From assembly GCA_034359265.1 (NCBI GenBank), contig CP136897.1, forward strand, positions 31,793,501-31,857,500: a stretch of DNA of 64,000 bases, given 5' to 3'. Both the position numbers and the translations under genes were made by a program. How positions within the stretch are numbered: position 1 is the stretch's first letter; every line of letters begins with the position of its first letter. This DNA is from Canna indica. Its lineage: Eukaryota; Streptophyta; Magnoliopsida; Zingiberales; Cannaceae. The notes under the pieces are model-generated. The model ran no database searches and was not told where the DNA came from. It saw nothing but the letters and a program-made list of their open reading frames with translations. Positions 11,423-21,890 of the stretch are shown here, in pieces.

Positions 11423-11428
11423 CACGTG
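11423..11428. promoter_or_regulatory. CACGTG G-box, -93 to -98 of 5S copy 24
   Basis: A GCCACGTGAAA context around a perfect CACGTG core recurs at the same spacing in most spacers. In plants CACGTG is the core bound by bZIP and bHLH factors. No role in 5S transcription is shown by the sequence. Degraded forms occur, for example CACGAG near 12840, 14257, 16195 and 17162, and CATGTG near 9968 and 45017. Confidence 0.55.
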
Positions 11429-11542
11429 AAAAGCTGAAATCGGACAATAATGCACGGAGTTACGCCCGTTTTAAACGAAAAATAATAATTGGAATGTTAT
11501 TTTTCTTATTTATTTACAAATTTTAATTTTTCGGGTCGGTTG

Positions 11543-11594
11543 GTCGATCGAGCCGGCCGTAGAGGTTGCGGCGGGCCCCGCGCGGGCGATCGAC
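11543..11594. repeat. GC-rich inverted repeat with internal palindrome
   Basis: GTCGATCG (11543-11550) is mirrored by CGATCGAC (11587-11594) around a 36-bp loop, which contains the perfect palindrome CCCGCGCGGG (11577-11586). CGGGC occurs twice, 11 bp apart (11572 and 11583). Loss of one CGGGC plus the 6 bp between gives the short spacer class of about 474 bp. The block repeats in every full-length spacer. Confidence 0.75.
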
Positions 11595-11610
11595 AGCCAA
11601 ATTTTATGTC

Positions 11611-11622
11611 GACGACGTCGTC
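11611..11622. repeat. 12-bp perfect dyad GACGACGTCGTC
   Basis: A self-complementary 12-mer with a central GACGTC, overlapping GTCGAC at 11608-11613, about 77-88 nt past the gene 3' end. It is among the best-conserved spacer segments; variants are mostly single changes. GACGTC is also a bZIP C-box core, but no function can be assigned. Confidence 0.7.
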
Positions 11623-11652
11623 CGTCCTTAACGTTTGGTTAGAAAGATTGGT

Positions 11653-11660
11653 AAAAAAAA
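11653..11660 (-). terminator. Distal (backup) oligo-T run of 5S copy 25
   Basis: Eight A on the plus strand, i.e. eight T in the transcript direction, 39-46 nt past the gene. Present as 6-8 T in most units, though interrupted in some (AAAGAAAA left of copies 61, 64, 67, 69, 71, 74 and 81). It can serve as a second RNA polymerase III stop. Confidence 0.65.
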
Positions 11661-11689
11661 TGATCTCGTCGTGCAATCAAATAGGTAGT

Positions 11690-11698
11690 AAAAAAAAA
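11690..11698 (-). terminator. Main RNA polymerase III terminator of 5S copy 25
   Basis: Nine T follow the last C of the gene directly. Four or more T suffice for RNA polymerase III termination. Run length and purity vary between copies; unusual cases are stated in the gene entries. Confidence 0.9.
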
Positions 11699-11815
11699 GG
11701 TGCAACACGAGGACTTCCCAGGGGGTCAACCATCCTAGTACTACTCTCGCCCAAGCACGCTTAACTTCGGAGTTCTGATGGGATCCGGTGCGTTAGTGCT
11801 GGTATGATCGCACCC
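11699..11815 (-). rRNA. 5S rRNA: 5S rRNA, copy 25 (near-consensus)
   Basis: Only G87T, inside the C-box. Used as the reference unit for the regulatory entries. First member of the G87T family that dominates to 17.6 kb. Confidence 0.97.
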
Positions 11816-12157
11816 GTCATGCACTTCTGATCGTCGGCTAATAAGGGTGAGCGTTCGAGTGATAGCTCGGGGTCATTTTCTTCGTCTCTTCGCGCGCCTT
11901 TTAGCTCCACGTGAAAAGCTGAAATCGGACAATAATGCACGGAGTTACGCCCATTTTTAACGAAAAATAATAATTGAAATGTTATTTTTCCTATTTATTT
12001 ACAAATTTTAACTTTTTGGGTCGGTTGGTCGATCGAGCCGGCCGTAGAGGTTGCGGCGGGCGATCGACAGCCAAATTTTATGTCGACGACGTCGTCCGTC
12101 CTTAACGTTTGGTTAGAAAGATTGGTAAAAAAAATGATCTCGTCGTGCAATCAAATA

Positions 12158-12274
12158 GGTGCAACACGAGGACTTCCGACAGGGTCACCCATCCTAGTAC
12201 TACTCTCGCCCAAGCACGCTTGACTACGGAGTTCTGATGGGATCCGGTGCGTTAGTGCTGGTATGATCGCACCT
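12158..12274 (-). rRNA. 5S rRNA: 5S rRNA, copy 26 (no adjacent terminator)
   Basis: G97C, C95G, C94T, T53C, A49T, G1A. A 15-bp deletion between GGT repeats removed the main T-run, so the gene runs straight into spacer; the distal T-run (12127-12134) is now 24 nt from the 3' end. Short GC block too; unit 459 bp. Confidence 0.88.
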
Positions 12275-12631
12275 GTCATGCACTTCTGATCGTCGACTAA
12301 TAAGGGTGAGCGTCCGAGGGATAGCTCGGGGTCATTTTCTTCGTCTCTTCGCGCGCCTTTTAGAGCCACGTGAAAAGCTGAAATCGGACAATAATGCACG
12401 GAGTTACGCCCGTTTTAAACGAAAAATAATAATTGAAATGTTATTTTTCTTATTTATTTACAAATTTTAATTTTTCGGGTCGGTTGGTCGATCGAGCCGG
12501 CCGTAGAGGTTGCGGCGGGCGATCGACAGCCAAATTTTATGTCGATGACGTCGTCCGTCCTTAACGTTTGGTTAGAAAGATTGGTAAAAAGAATGATCTC
12601 GTCGTGCAATCAAATAGGTAGTAAAAAACAA

Positions 12632-12748
12632 GGTGTAAAACGAGGACTTCCCAAGGGGTCACCCATCCTAGTACTACTCTCGCCCAAGCACGCTTAACTT
12701 CGGAGTTCTAATGGGATCCGGTGCGGTAGTGCTGGTATGATCGCACCC
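12632..12748 (-). rRNA. 5S rRNA: 5S rRNA, copy 27
   Basis: G113A, G110T, C95T, C39T, A23C. Main T-run split by a G; distal run broken as well (AAAAAGAATG). Short GC block. Confidence 0.9.
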
Positions 12749-13115
12749 GTCATGCATTTCTGATCGTCGGCTAATAAGGTGACCGTCCGAGGGATAGCTC
12801 GGGGTCATTTTCTTCGTCTCTTTGCGCGCCTTTTAGTGCCACGAGAAAAGCTGAAATCGGGCAATAACGCATGGAGTTACGCCCGTTTTAAACGAAAAAT
12901 AATAATTGAAATGTTATTTTTCTTATTTATTTACAAATTTTAATTTTTCGGGTCGGTTGGTCGACCGAGCCGGCCGTAGAGGTTGCGGCGGGCCCCGCAC
13001 GGGCGATCGACAGCCAAATTTTATGTCGACGACGTCGTCCGTCCTTAACGTTTGGTTAGAAAGATTGGTAAAAAAAATGATCTCGTCGTGCTATCAAATA
13101 GGTAGTAAAAAAAAA

Positions 13116-13232
13116 GGTGCAACACGAGGACTTCCCAGGGGGTCAACCATCCTAGTACTACTCTCGCCCAAGCACGCTTAACTTCGGAGTTCTGATGGGA
13201 TCCGGTGCGTTAGTGCTGGTATGATCACACCC
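13116..13232 (-). rRNA. 5S rRNA: 5S rRNA, copy 28
   Basis: G87T, C6T. Confidence 0.95.
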
Positions 13233-13573
13233 GTCATGCACTTCTGATCGTCGGCTAATAAGGTGAGCGTTCGAGTGATAGCTCGGGGTCATTTTCTTCG
13301 TCTCTTCGCGCGCCTTTTAGCTCCACGTGAAAAGCTGAAATCAGACAATAATGCACGGAGTTACGCCCATTTTTAACGAAAAATAATAATTGAAATGTTA
13401 TTTTTCTTATTTATTTACAAATTTTAACTTTTTGGGTCGGTTGGTCGATCGAGCCGGCCGTAGAGGTTGCGGCGGGCGATCGACAGCCAAATTTTATGTC
13501 GACGACGTCGTCCGTCCTTAACGTTTGGTTAGAAAGATTGGTAAAAAAAATGATCTCGTCGTGCAATCAAATA

Positions 13574-13690
13574 GGTGCAACACGAGGACTTCCGACAGGG
13601 TCACCCATCCTAGTACTACTCTCGCCCAAGCACGCTTGACTACGGAGTTCTGATGGGATCCGGTGCGTTAGTGCTGGTATGATCGCACCC
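13574..13690 (-). rRNA. 5S rRNA: 5S rRNA, copy 29 (no adjacent terminator)
   Basis: G97C, C95G, C94T, T53C, A49T. Same 15-bp terminator deletion and short GC block as copy 26; unit 458 bp. Confidence 0.88.
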
Positions 13691-14047
13691 GTCATGCACT
13701 TCTGATCGTCGAATAATAAGGGTGAGCGTCCGAGGGATAGCTCGGGGTCATTTTCTTCGTCTCTTCGCGCGCCTTTTAGAGTCACGTGAAAAGCTGAAAT
13801 CGAACAATAATGCACGGAGTTACGCCCGTTTTAAACGAAAAATAATAATTGAAATGTTATTTTTCTTATTTATTTACAAATTTTAATTTTTCGGGTCGGT
13901 TGGTCGATCGAGCCGGCCGTAGAGGTTGCGGCGGGCGATCGACAGCCAAATTTTATGTCGATGACGTCGTCCGTCCTTAACGTTTGGTTAGAAAGATTGG
14001 TAAAAAGAATGATCTCGTCGTGCAATCAAATAGGTAGTAAAAAAAAA

Positions 14048-14164
14048 GGTGTAAAACGAGGACTTCCCAGGGGGTCACCCATCCTAGTACTACTCTCGCC
14101 CAAGCACGCTTAACTTCGGAGTTCTAATGGGATCCGGTGCGGTAGTGCTGGTATGATCGCACCC
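14048..14164 (-). rRNA. 5S rRNA: 5S rRNA, copy 30
   Basis: G113A, G110T, C39T, A23C; partner of copy 27, but with an intact main T-run. Confidence 0.91.
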
Positions 14165-14531
14165 GTCATGCATTTCTGATCGTCGGCTAATAAGGTGACC
14201 GTCCGAGGGATAGCTCGGGGTCATTTTCTTCGTCTCTTTGCGCGCCTTTTAGTGCCACGAGAAAAGCTGAAATCGGACAATAATGCATGGAGTTACGCCC
14301 GTTTTAAACGAAAAATAATAATTGAAATGTTATTTTTCTTATTTATTTACAAATTTTAATTTTTCGGGTCGGTTGGTCGACCGAGCCGGCCGTAGAGGTT
14401 GCGGCGGGCCCCGCACGGGCGATCGACAGCCAAATTTTATGTCGACGACGTCGTCCGTCCTTAACGTTTGGTTAGAAAGATTGGTAAAAAAAATGATCTC
14501 GTCGTGCTATCAAATAGGTAGTAAAAAAAAA

Positions 14532-14648
14532 GGTGCAACACGAGGACTTCCCAGGGGGTCAACCATCCTAGTACTACTCTCGCCCAAGCACGCTTAACTT
14601 CGGAGTTCTGATGGGATCCGGTGCGTTAGTGCTGGTATGATCGCACCC
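14532..14648 (-). rRNA. 5S rRNA: 5S rRNA, copy 31 (near-consensus)
   Basis: G87T only. Confidence 0.97.
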
Positions 14649-15015
14649 GTCATGCACTTCTGATCGTCGGCTAATAAGGGTGAGCGTCCGAGTGATAGCT
14701 CGGGGTCATTTTTTTTGTCTCTTCGCGCGCCTTTTACCGCCACGTGAAAAGCTGAAATCAGACAATAATGCACGGAGTTACGCCCGTTTTAAACGAAAAA
14801 TAATAATTGAAATGTTATATTTCTTATTTATTTACAAATTTTAATTTTTCGGGTCGGTTGGTCGATCGAGCCGGCCGTAGAGGTTGCGGCGGGCCCCGCG
14901 CGGGCGATCGACAGCTAAATTTTATGTCGACGACGTCGTCCGTCCTTAACGTTTGGTTAGAAAGATTTGTAAAAAAATGATCTCGTCGTGCAATCAAATA
15001 GGTAGTAAAAAAAAA

Positions 15016-15132
15016 GGTGCAACACGAGGACTTCCCAGGGGGTCAACCATCCTAGTACTACTCTCGCCCAAGCACACTTAACTTCGGAGTTCTGATGGGA
15101 TCCGGTGCGTTAGTGCTGGTATGATCGCACCC
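15016..15132 (-). rRNA. 5S rRNA: 5S rRNA, copy 32
   Basis: G87T, C57T. Upstream flank carries a long T-tract on the plus strand (CATTTTTTTTG). Confidence 0.95.
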
Positions 15133-15499
15133 GTCATGCACTTCTGATCGTCGGCTAATAAGGGTGAGCGTCCGAGTGATAGCTCGGGGTCATTTTTTTT
15201 GTCTCTTCGCGCGCCTTTTACCGCCACGTGAAAAGCTGAAATCAGACAATAATGCACGGAGTTACGCCCGTTTTAAACGAAAAATAATAATTGAAATGTT
15301 ATATTTCTTATTTATTTACAAATTTTAATTTTTCGGGTCGGTTGGTCGATCGAGCCGGCCGTAGAGGTTGCGGCGGGCCCCGCGCGGGCGATCGACAGCT
15401 AAATTTTATGTCGACGACGTCGTCCGTCCTTAACGTTTGGTTAGAAAGATTGGTAAAAAAATGATCTCGTCGTGCAATCAAATAGGTAGTAAAAAAAAA

Positions 15500-15616
15500 G
15501 GTGCAACACGAGGACTTCCCAGGGGGTCAACCATCCTAGTACTACTCTCGCCCAAGCACGCTTAACTTCGGAGTTCTGATGGGATCCGGTGCGTTAGTGC
15601 TGGTATGATCGCACCC
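15500..15616 (-). rRNA. 5S rRNA: 5S rRNA, copy 33 (near-consensus)
   Basis: G87T only. Confidence 0.97.
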
Positions 15617-15984
15617 GTCATGCACTTCTGATCGTCGGCTAATAAGGGTGAGCGTCCGAGTGATAGCTCGGGGTCATTTTTTTCGTCTCTTCGCGCGCCT
15701 TTTAGCGCCACGTGAAAAGCTGAAATCAGACAATAATGCACGGAGTTACGCCCGTTTTAAACGAAAAATAATAATTGAAATGTTATTTTTCTTATTTATT
15801 TACAAATTTTAATTTTTCGGGTCGGTTGGTCGATTGAGCCGGCCGTAGAGGTTGCGGCGGGCCCCGCGCGGGCGATCGACAGCCAAATTTTATGTCGACG
15901 ACGTCGTCCGTCCTTAACGTTTGGTTAGAAAGATTGGTAAAAAAAATAATCTCGTCGTGCAATCAAATAGGTAGTAAAAAAAAA

Positions 15985-16101
15985 GGTGCAACACAAGGAC
16001 TTCCCAGGGGGTCAACCATCCTAGTACTACTCTCGCCCAAGCACGCTTAACTTCGGAGTTCTGATTGGATCCGGTGCGTTAGTGCTGGTATGATCGCACC
16101 C
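15985..16101 (-). rRNA. 5S rRNA: 5S rRNA, copy 34
   Basis: C107T, G87T, C36A. The upstream G-box is altered to CACGAG. Confidence 0.94.
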
Positions 16102-16467
16102 GTCATGCACTTCTGATCGTCGGCTAATAAGGTGAGCGTCCGAGGGATAGCTCGGGGTCATTTTCGTCGTCTCTTTGCGCGCCTTTTAGTGCCACGAGAA
16201 AAGCTGAAATCGGACAAAAATGCTTGGAGTTACGCCCGTTTTAAACGAAAAATAATAATTGAAATGTTATTTTTCTTATTTATTTACAAATTTTAATTTT
16301 TCGGGTCAGTTGGTCGACCGAGCCGGCCGTAGAGGTTGCGGCGGGCCCCGCGCGGGTGATCGACAGCCAAATTTTATGTCGACGACGTCGTCCGTCCTTA
16401 ACGTTTGGTTAGAAAGATTGGTAAAAAAATGATCTCGTCGTGCAATCAAATAGGTAGTAAAAAAAAA

Positions 16468-16584
16468 GGTGCAACACGAGGACTTCCCAGGGGGTCAACC
16501 ATCCTAGTACTACTCTCGCCCAAGCACGCTTAACTTCGGAGTTCTGATGGGATCCGGTGCGTTAGTGCTGGTATGATCGCACCC
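16468..16584 (-). rRNA. 5S rRNA: 5S rRNA, copy 35 (near-consensus)
   Basis: G87T only; distal T-run shortened to seven. Confidence 0.97.
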
Positions 16585-16952
16585 GTCATGCACTTCTGAT
16601 CGTCGGCTAATAAGGGTGAGCGTCCGAGTGATAGCTCGGGGTCATTTTTTTCGTCTCTTCGCGCGCCTTTTAGCGCCACGTGAAAAGCTGAAATCAGACA
16701 ATAATGCACGGAGTTACGCCCGTTTTAAACGAAAAATAATAATTGAAATGTTATTTTTCTTATTTATTTACAAATTTTAATTTTTCGGGTCGGTTGGTCG
16801 ATTGAGCCGGCCGTAGAGGTTGCGATGGGCCCCGCGCGGGCGATCGACAGCCAAATTTTATGTCGACGACGTCGTCCGTCCTTAACGTTTGGTTAGAAAG
16901 ATTGGTAAAAAAAATAATCTCGTCGTGCAATCAAATAGGTAGTAAAAAAAAA

Positions 16953-17069
16953 GGTGCAACACAAGGACTTCCCAGGGGGTCAACCATCCTAGTACTACTC
17001 TCGCCCAAGCACGCTTAACTTCGGAGTTCTGATTGGATCCGGTGCGTTAGTGCTGGTATGATCGCACCC
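16953..17069 (-). rRNA. 5S rRNA: 5S rRNA, copy 36
   Basis: C107T, G87T, C36A; partner of copy 34. Confidence 0.94.
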
Positions 17070-17436
17070 GTCATGCACTTCTGATCGTCGGCTAATAAGG
17101 TGAGCGTCCGAGGGATAGCTCGGGGTCATTTTCGTCGTCTCTTTGCGCGCCTTTTAGTGCCACGAGAAAAGCTGAAATCGGACAAAAATGCTTGGAGTTA
17201 CGCCCGTTTTAAACGAAAAATAATAATTGAAATGTTATTTTTCTTATTTATTTACAAATTTTAATTTTTCGGGTCAGTTGGTCGACCGAGCCGGCCGTAG
17301 AGGTTGCGGCGGGCCCCGCGCGGGTGATCGACAGCCAAATTTTATGTCGACGACGTCGTCCGTCCTTAACGTTTGGTTAGAAAGATTGGTAAAAAAAATG
17401 ATCTCGTCGTGCAATCAAATAGGTAGTAAAAAAAAA

Positions 17437-17553
17437 GGTGCAACACGAGGACTTCCCAGGGGGTCAACCATCCTAGTACTACTCTCGCCCAAGCATGCTT
17501 AACTTCAGAGTTCTGATGGGATCCGGTGCGTTAGTGCTGGTATGATCGCACCC
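17437..17553 (-). rRNA. 5S rRNA: 5S rRNA, copy 37
   Basis: G87T, G58A, C47T. Confidence 0.94.
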
Positions 17554-17921
17554 GTCATGCACTTCTGATCGTCGGCTAATAAGGGTGAGCGTCCGAGTGA
17601 TAGCTCGGGGTCATTTTTTTCGTATCTTCGCGCGCCTTTTAGCGCCACGTGAAAAGCTGAAATCAGACAATAATGCACGGAGTTACGCCCGTTTTAAACG
17701 AAAAATAATAATTGAAATGTTATTTTTCTTATTTATTTAGAAATTTTAATTTTTTGGGTCGGTTGGACGATCGAGCCGGCTGTAGAGGTTGCGGCGGGCC
17801 CCGCGCGGGCGATCGACAGCCAAATTTTATGTCGACGACGTCGTCCGTCCTTAACGTTTGGTTAGAAAGATTGGTAAAAAAAATGATCTCGTCGTGCAAT
17901 CAAATGGGTAGTAAAAAAAAA

Positions 17922-18038
17922 GGTGCAACACGAGGACTTCCCAGGGGGTCACCCATCCTAGTACTACTCTCGCCCAAGCACGCTTAGCTTCGGAGTTTTG
18001 ATGGGATCCGGTGCGTTAGTGCTGGTATGATCGCACCC
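17922..18038 (-). rRNA. 5S rRNA: 5S rRNA, copy 38
   Basis: T52C (A-box), G41A. Confidence 0.95.
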
Positions 18039-18406
18039 GTCGTGCACTTCTGATCGTCGGCTAATAAGGGGGAGCGTCCGAGGGATAGCTCGGGGTCATT
18101 TTCTTCGTCTCTTTGCGCGCCTTTTAGCGCCACGTGAAAAGCTGAAATCGGACAATAATGCACCGAGTTACGCCCGTTTTAAACGAAAAATAATAATTGA
18201 AATGTTATATTTCTTATTTATTTACAAATTTTAATTTTTCGGGTCGGTTGGTCGATCGAGCCGGCCGTAGAGGTTGCGGCGGGCCCCGCGCGGGCGATCG
18301 ACAGCTAAATTTTATGTCGACGACGTCGTCCGTCCTTAACGTTTGGTTAGAAAGATTGGTAAAAAAAATGATCTCGTCGTGCAATCAAATAGGTAGTAAA
18401 AAAAAA

Positions 18407-18523
18407 GGTGCAACACAAGAACTTCCCAGGGGGTCACCCATCCTAGTACTACTCTCGCCCAAGCACGCTTAACTTCGGAGTTCTGATGGGATCCGATGCG
18501 TTAGTGCTGGTATGATCGCACCC
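18407..18523 (-). rRNA. 5S rRNA: 5S rRNA, copy 39
   Basis: C107T, C104T, C28T. Confidence 0.95.
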
Positions 18524-18891
18524 GTCTTGCACTTCTGATTGTCGGCTAATAAGGGTGAGCGTCCGAGTGATAGCTCGGGGTCATTTTATTCGTCTCTTCG
18601 CGCGCCTTTTAGCGCCACGTGAAAAGCTGAAATCGGACAATAATGCACGGAGTAACGCCCATTTTAAACGAAAAATAATAATTGAAATGTTATTTTTCTT
18701 ATTTATTTACAAATTTTAATTTTTTGGGTCGGTTGGTCGATCGAGCCGGCCGTAGAGGTTGCGGCTGGCCCCGCGCGGGCGATCGACAGCCAAATTTTAT
18801 GTCGACGACGTCGTCCGTCCTTAACGTTTGGTTAGAAAGATTGGTAAAAAAAATGATCTCGTCGTGCAATCAAATAGGTAGTAAAAAAAAA

Positions 18892-19008
18892 GGTGCAACA
18901 CGAGGACTTCACAAGGGGTCACCCATCCTAGTACTACTCTCGCCCAAGCATGCTTAACCTCGGAGTTCTGATGGGATCCGGTGCGTTAGTGCTGGTATAA
19001 TCGCACCC
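18892..19008 (-). rRNA. 5S rRNA: 5S rRNA, copy 40
   Basis: G98T, C95T, G58A, A50G, C10T. Confidence 0.92.
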
Positions 19009-19376
19009 GTCATGCACTTCTGATCGTCGGCAAATAAGGGTGAGCGTCCGAGGGATAGCTCGGGGTCATTTTCTTCGTCTCTTCGCGCGCCTTTTAGCGC
19101 CACGTGAAAAGCTAAAATCGGACAATAATGCACGGAGTTACGCCCGTTTTAAACGAAAAATAATAATTGAAATGTTATTTTTCTTATTTATTTACCAATT
19201 TTAATTTTTCGGGTCGATTGGTCGATCGAGCAGGTCGTAGAGGTTTCTGCGGGCCCCGCGCGGGCGATCGAGAGCCAAATTTTATGTCGACGACGTCGTC
19301 TGTCCTTAACGTTTGGTTAGAAAGATTGGTAAAAAAAATGATCTCGTCGAGCAATCAAATAGGTAGTAAAAAAAAA

Positions 19377-19493
19377 GGTGCAACACGAGGACTTCCCAGG
19401 GGGTCACCCATCCTAGTACTACTCTCGCCCAAGCACGCTTAGCTTCGGAGTTTTGATGGGATCCGGTGCGTTAGTGCTGGTATGATCGCACCC
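19377..19493 (-). rRNA. 5S rRNA: 5S rRNA, copy 41
   Basis: T52C, G41A, as in copies 38 and 47. Confidence 0.95.
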
Positions 19494-19860
19494 ATCGTGC
19501 ACTTCTGATCGTCGGCTAATAAGGGGGAGCGTCCGAGGGATAGCTCGGGGTCATTTTCTTCGTCTCTTTGCGCGCCTTTTAGCGCCACATGAAAAGCTTA
19601 AATCGGACAATAATGCACCGAGTTACGCTCGTTTTAAACGAAAAATAATAATTGAAATGTTATATTTCTTATTTATTTACAAATTTTAATTTTTCGGGTC
19701 GGTTGGTCGATCGAGCCGGCCGTAGAGGTTGCGGCGGGCCCCGCGCGGGCGATCGACAGCTAAATTTTATGTCGACGACGTCGTCCGTCCTTAACGTTTG
19801 GTTAGAAAGATTGGTAAAAAAATGATCTCGTCGTGCAATCAAATAGGTAGTAAAAAAAAA

Positions 19861-19977
19861 GGTGCAACACGAGGACTTCCGAGAGGTTCACCCATCCTAG
19901 TACTACTCTCGCCCAAGCACGCTTAACCTCAGAGTTCTGATGGGATCCGGTGCGTTAGTGCTGGTATGATCGCACCC
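19861..19977 (-). rRNA. 5S rRNA: 5S rRNA, copy 42
   Basis: G97C, C94T, C91A, A50G, C47T. Confidence 0.92.
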
Positions 19978-20345
19978 ATCATGCACTTCTGATAGTCGGC
20001 TAATAAGGGTGAGCGTCCGAGGGATAGCTCGGGGTCATTTTCTTCGTCTCTTCGCGCGCCTTTTAGCGTCACGTGAAAAGCTGAAATCGGACAATAATGC
20101 ACGGAGTTACGCCCATTTTAAACGAAAAATAATAATTGAAATGTTATTTTTCTTATTTATTTACTAATTTTAATTTTTCGGGTCGGTTGGTCGATCGAGC
20201 CGGCCGTAGAGGTTGCGGCGGGCCCCGCGCGGGCGACCGACAGCCAAATTTTATGTCGACGACGTCGTCTGTCCTTAACGTTTGGTTAGAAAGATTGGTA
20301 AAAAAAATGATCTCGTCGTGCAATCAAATAGTTAGTAAAAAAAAA

Positions 20346-20462
20346 GGTGCAACACGAGGAGTTCCCAGGGGGTCACCAATCCTAGTACTACTCTCGCCCA
20401 AGCACGCTTAACTTCGGAGTTCTGATGGGAACCGGTGCGTTAGTGCTGGTATGATCTCACCC
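20346..20462 (-). rRNA. 5S rRNA: 5S rRNA, copy 43
   Basis: G102C, G85T (C-box), A32T (GGATCC lost), C6A. Confidence 0.92.
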
Positions 20463-20804
20463 GTCATGCACTTCTGATCGTCGGCTAATAAGGGTGAGCG
20501 TCCGAGTGATAGCTCGGGGTCATTTTCTTCGTCTCTTCGCGCGCCTTTTAGCGCCACGTGAAAAGCTAAAATCGGACAATAATGCACGGAGTTACGCCCG
20601 TTATAAACGAATAATAATAATTGAAATGTTATTTTTCTTATTTATTTACAAATTTTAATTTTTCGGGTCGGTTGGTCGATCGAGCCGGCCGTAGAGGTTG
20701 CGGCGGGCGATCGACAGACAAATTTTATGTCGACGACATCGTCCGTCCCTAACGTTTGGTTATATAGATTGGAAAAAAAAATGATCTCGTCGTGCAATCA
20801 AATA

Positions 20805-20921
20805 GGTGCAACACGAGGACTTCCGAGGGGGTCACCCATCCTAGTACTACTCTCGCCCAAGCACGCTTAACTTCGGAGTTCTGATGGGATCCGGTGCGTT
20901 AGTGCTGGTATGATCGCACCC
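20805..20921 (-). rRNA. 5S rRNA: 5S rRNA, copy 44 (no adjacent terminator)
   Basis: Only G97C in the gene, so it looks otherwise intact. The 15-bp terminator deletion and short GC block give a 459-bp unit. This is the best copy for testing read-through to the distal T-run. Confidence 0.92.
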
Positions 20922-21289
20922 GTCGTGCACTTCTGATCGTCGGCTAATAAGGGTGAGCGTCCGAGGGATAGCTCGGGGTCATTTTCTTCGTCTCTTCGCG
21001 CGCCTTTTAGCGCCACGTGAAAATCTGAAATCAGACAATAATGCACGGAGTTACGCCCGTTATAAACGAAAAATAATAATTGAAATGTTATTTTTCTTAT
21101 TTATTTACAAATTTTAATTTTTTGGGTCGGTTGGTCGATCGAGCCGGCCGTAGAGGTTGCGGCTAGCCCCGCACGGGCGATCGACAGCGAAATTTTATGT
21201 CGACGACGTCGTCCGTCCTTAACATTTGGTTAGAAAGATTGGTAAAAAAAATGATCTCGTCGTGCAATCAAATAGGTAGTAAAAAAAAA

Positions 21290-21405
21290 GGTGCAACACG
21301 AGATCTTCCTAGGGGGTCACCAATCCTAGCACTACTCTCGCCCAAGCACGCTTAACTTAAGAGTTCCGATGGGATCCGATGCGTTAGTGCTGGTATGTAG
21401 CACCC
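21290..21405 (-). rRNA. 5S rRNA: 5S rRNA, copy 45 (116 nt, diverged)
   Basis: C104T, T103A, G97A, G85T, A77G, G48T, C47T, A40G, C28T, and GAT at 7-9 replaced by TA. Likely a pseudogene; related to copy 50. Confidence 0.82.
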
Positions 21406-21773
21406 GTCATGCACTTCTGATCGTCGGCTAATAAGGGTGAGCGTCCGAGTGATAGCTCGGGGTCATTTTCTTCTTCTCTTCGCGCGCCTTTTAGCGCCAC
21501 GTGAAAAGCTGAAATCAGACAATAATGCACGGAGTTACGCCCGTTATAAACGAAAAATAATAATTGAAATGTTATTTTTCTTATTTATTTACAAATTTTA
21601 ATTTTTTGGGTCGGTTGGTCGATCGAGCCGGCCGTAGAGGTTGCGGCTGGCCCCGCGCGGGCGATCGACAGCCAAATTTTATGTCGACGACGTCGTCCGT
21701 CGTTAACGTTTGATTAGAAAGATTGGTAAAAAAAATGATCTCTTCGTGCAATCAAATAGTTAGTAAAAAAAAA

Positions 21774-21890
21774 GGTGCAACACGAGGAGTTCCCAGGGGG
21801 TCACCAATCCTAGTACTACTCTCGCCCAAGCACGCTTAACTTCGGAGTTCTGAGGGGAACCGGTGCGTTAGTGCTGGTATGATCGCACCC
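21774..21890 (-). rRNA. 5S rRNA: 5S rRNA, copy 46
   Basis: G102C, G85T, A37C, A32T; related to copy 43. Confidence 0.91.

Larger units (their letters stand above)
11331..11698. other. Representative 5S intergenic spacer (between copies 24 and 25)
   Basis: This spacer stands for the roughly 130 others. Going right from the 5' end of copy 24 it holds the TATA-like element, a small inverted repeat, a G-box, an AT-rich tract (11469-11531), a GC-rich block with an inverted repeat (11543-11594), a palindrome (11611-11622), a distal T-run and the main T-run next to copy 25. Open frames of about 91 codons start in the AT-rich tract and run into the antisense of the gene; they have no support as genes. 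Apart from these elements I see nothing in it. Confidence 0.9.
11816..14648. repeat. Three-unit higher-order repeat, two copies of 1416-1417 bp
   Basis: Copies 26-28 (11816-13232) and 29-31 (13233-14648) align unit by unit at an offset of 1416. The shared set includes a terminator-less copy, a GTGTAAAACG-type copy and a G87T copy in the same order. Confidence 0.92.
15617..17553. repeat. Two-unit higher-order repeat, 968-969 bp
   Basis: Copies 34-35 and 36-37 match pairwise, sharing C107T/G87T/C36A in the first member and a GATTGAGCC spacer change. Confidence 0.9.

Noticed and set aside
11469..11531. AT-rich tract as a replication origin or matrix attachment site
   Set aside because: Base composition alone does not support either; the tract is only about 60 bp and has no recognisable motif set.
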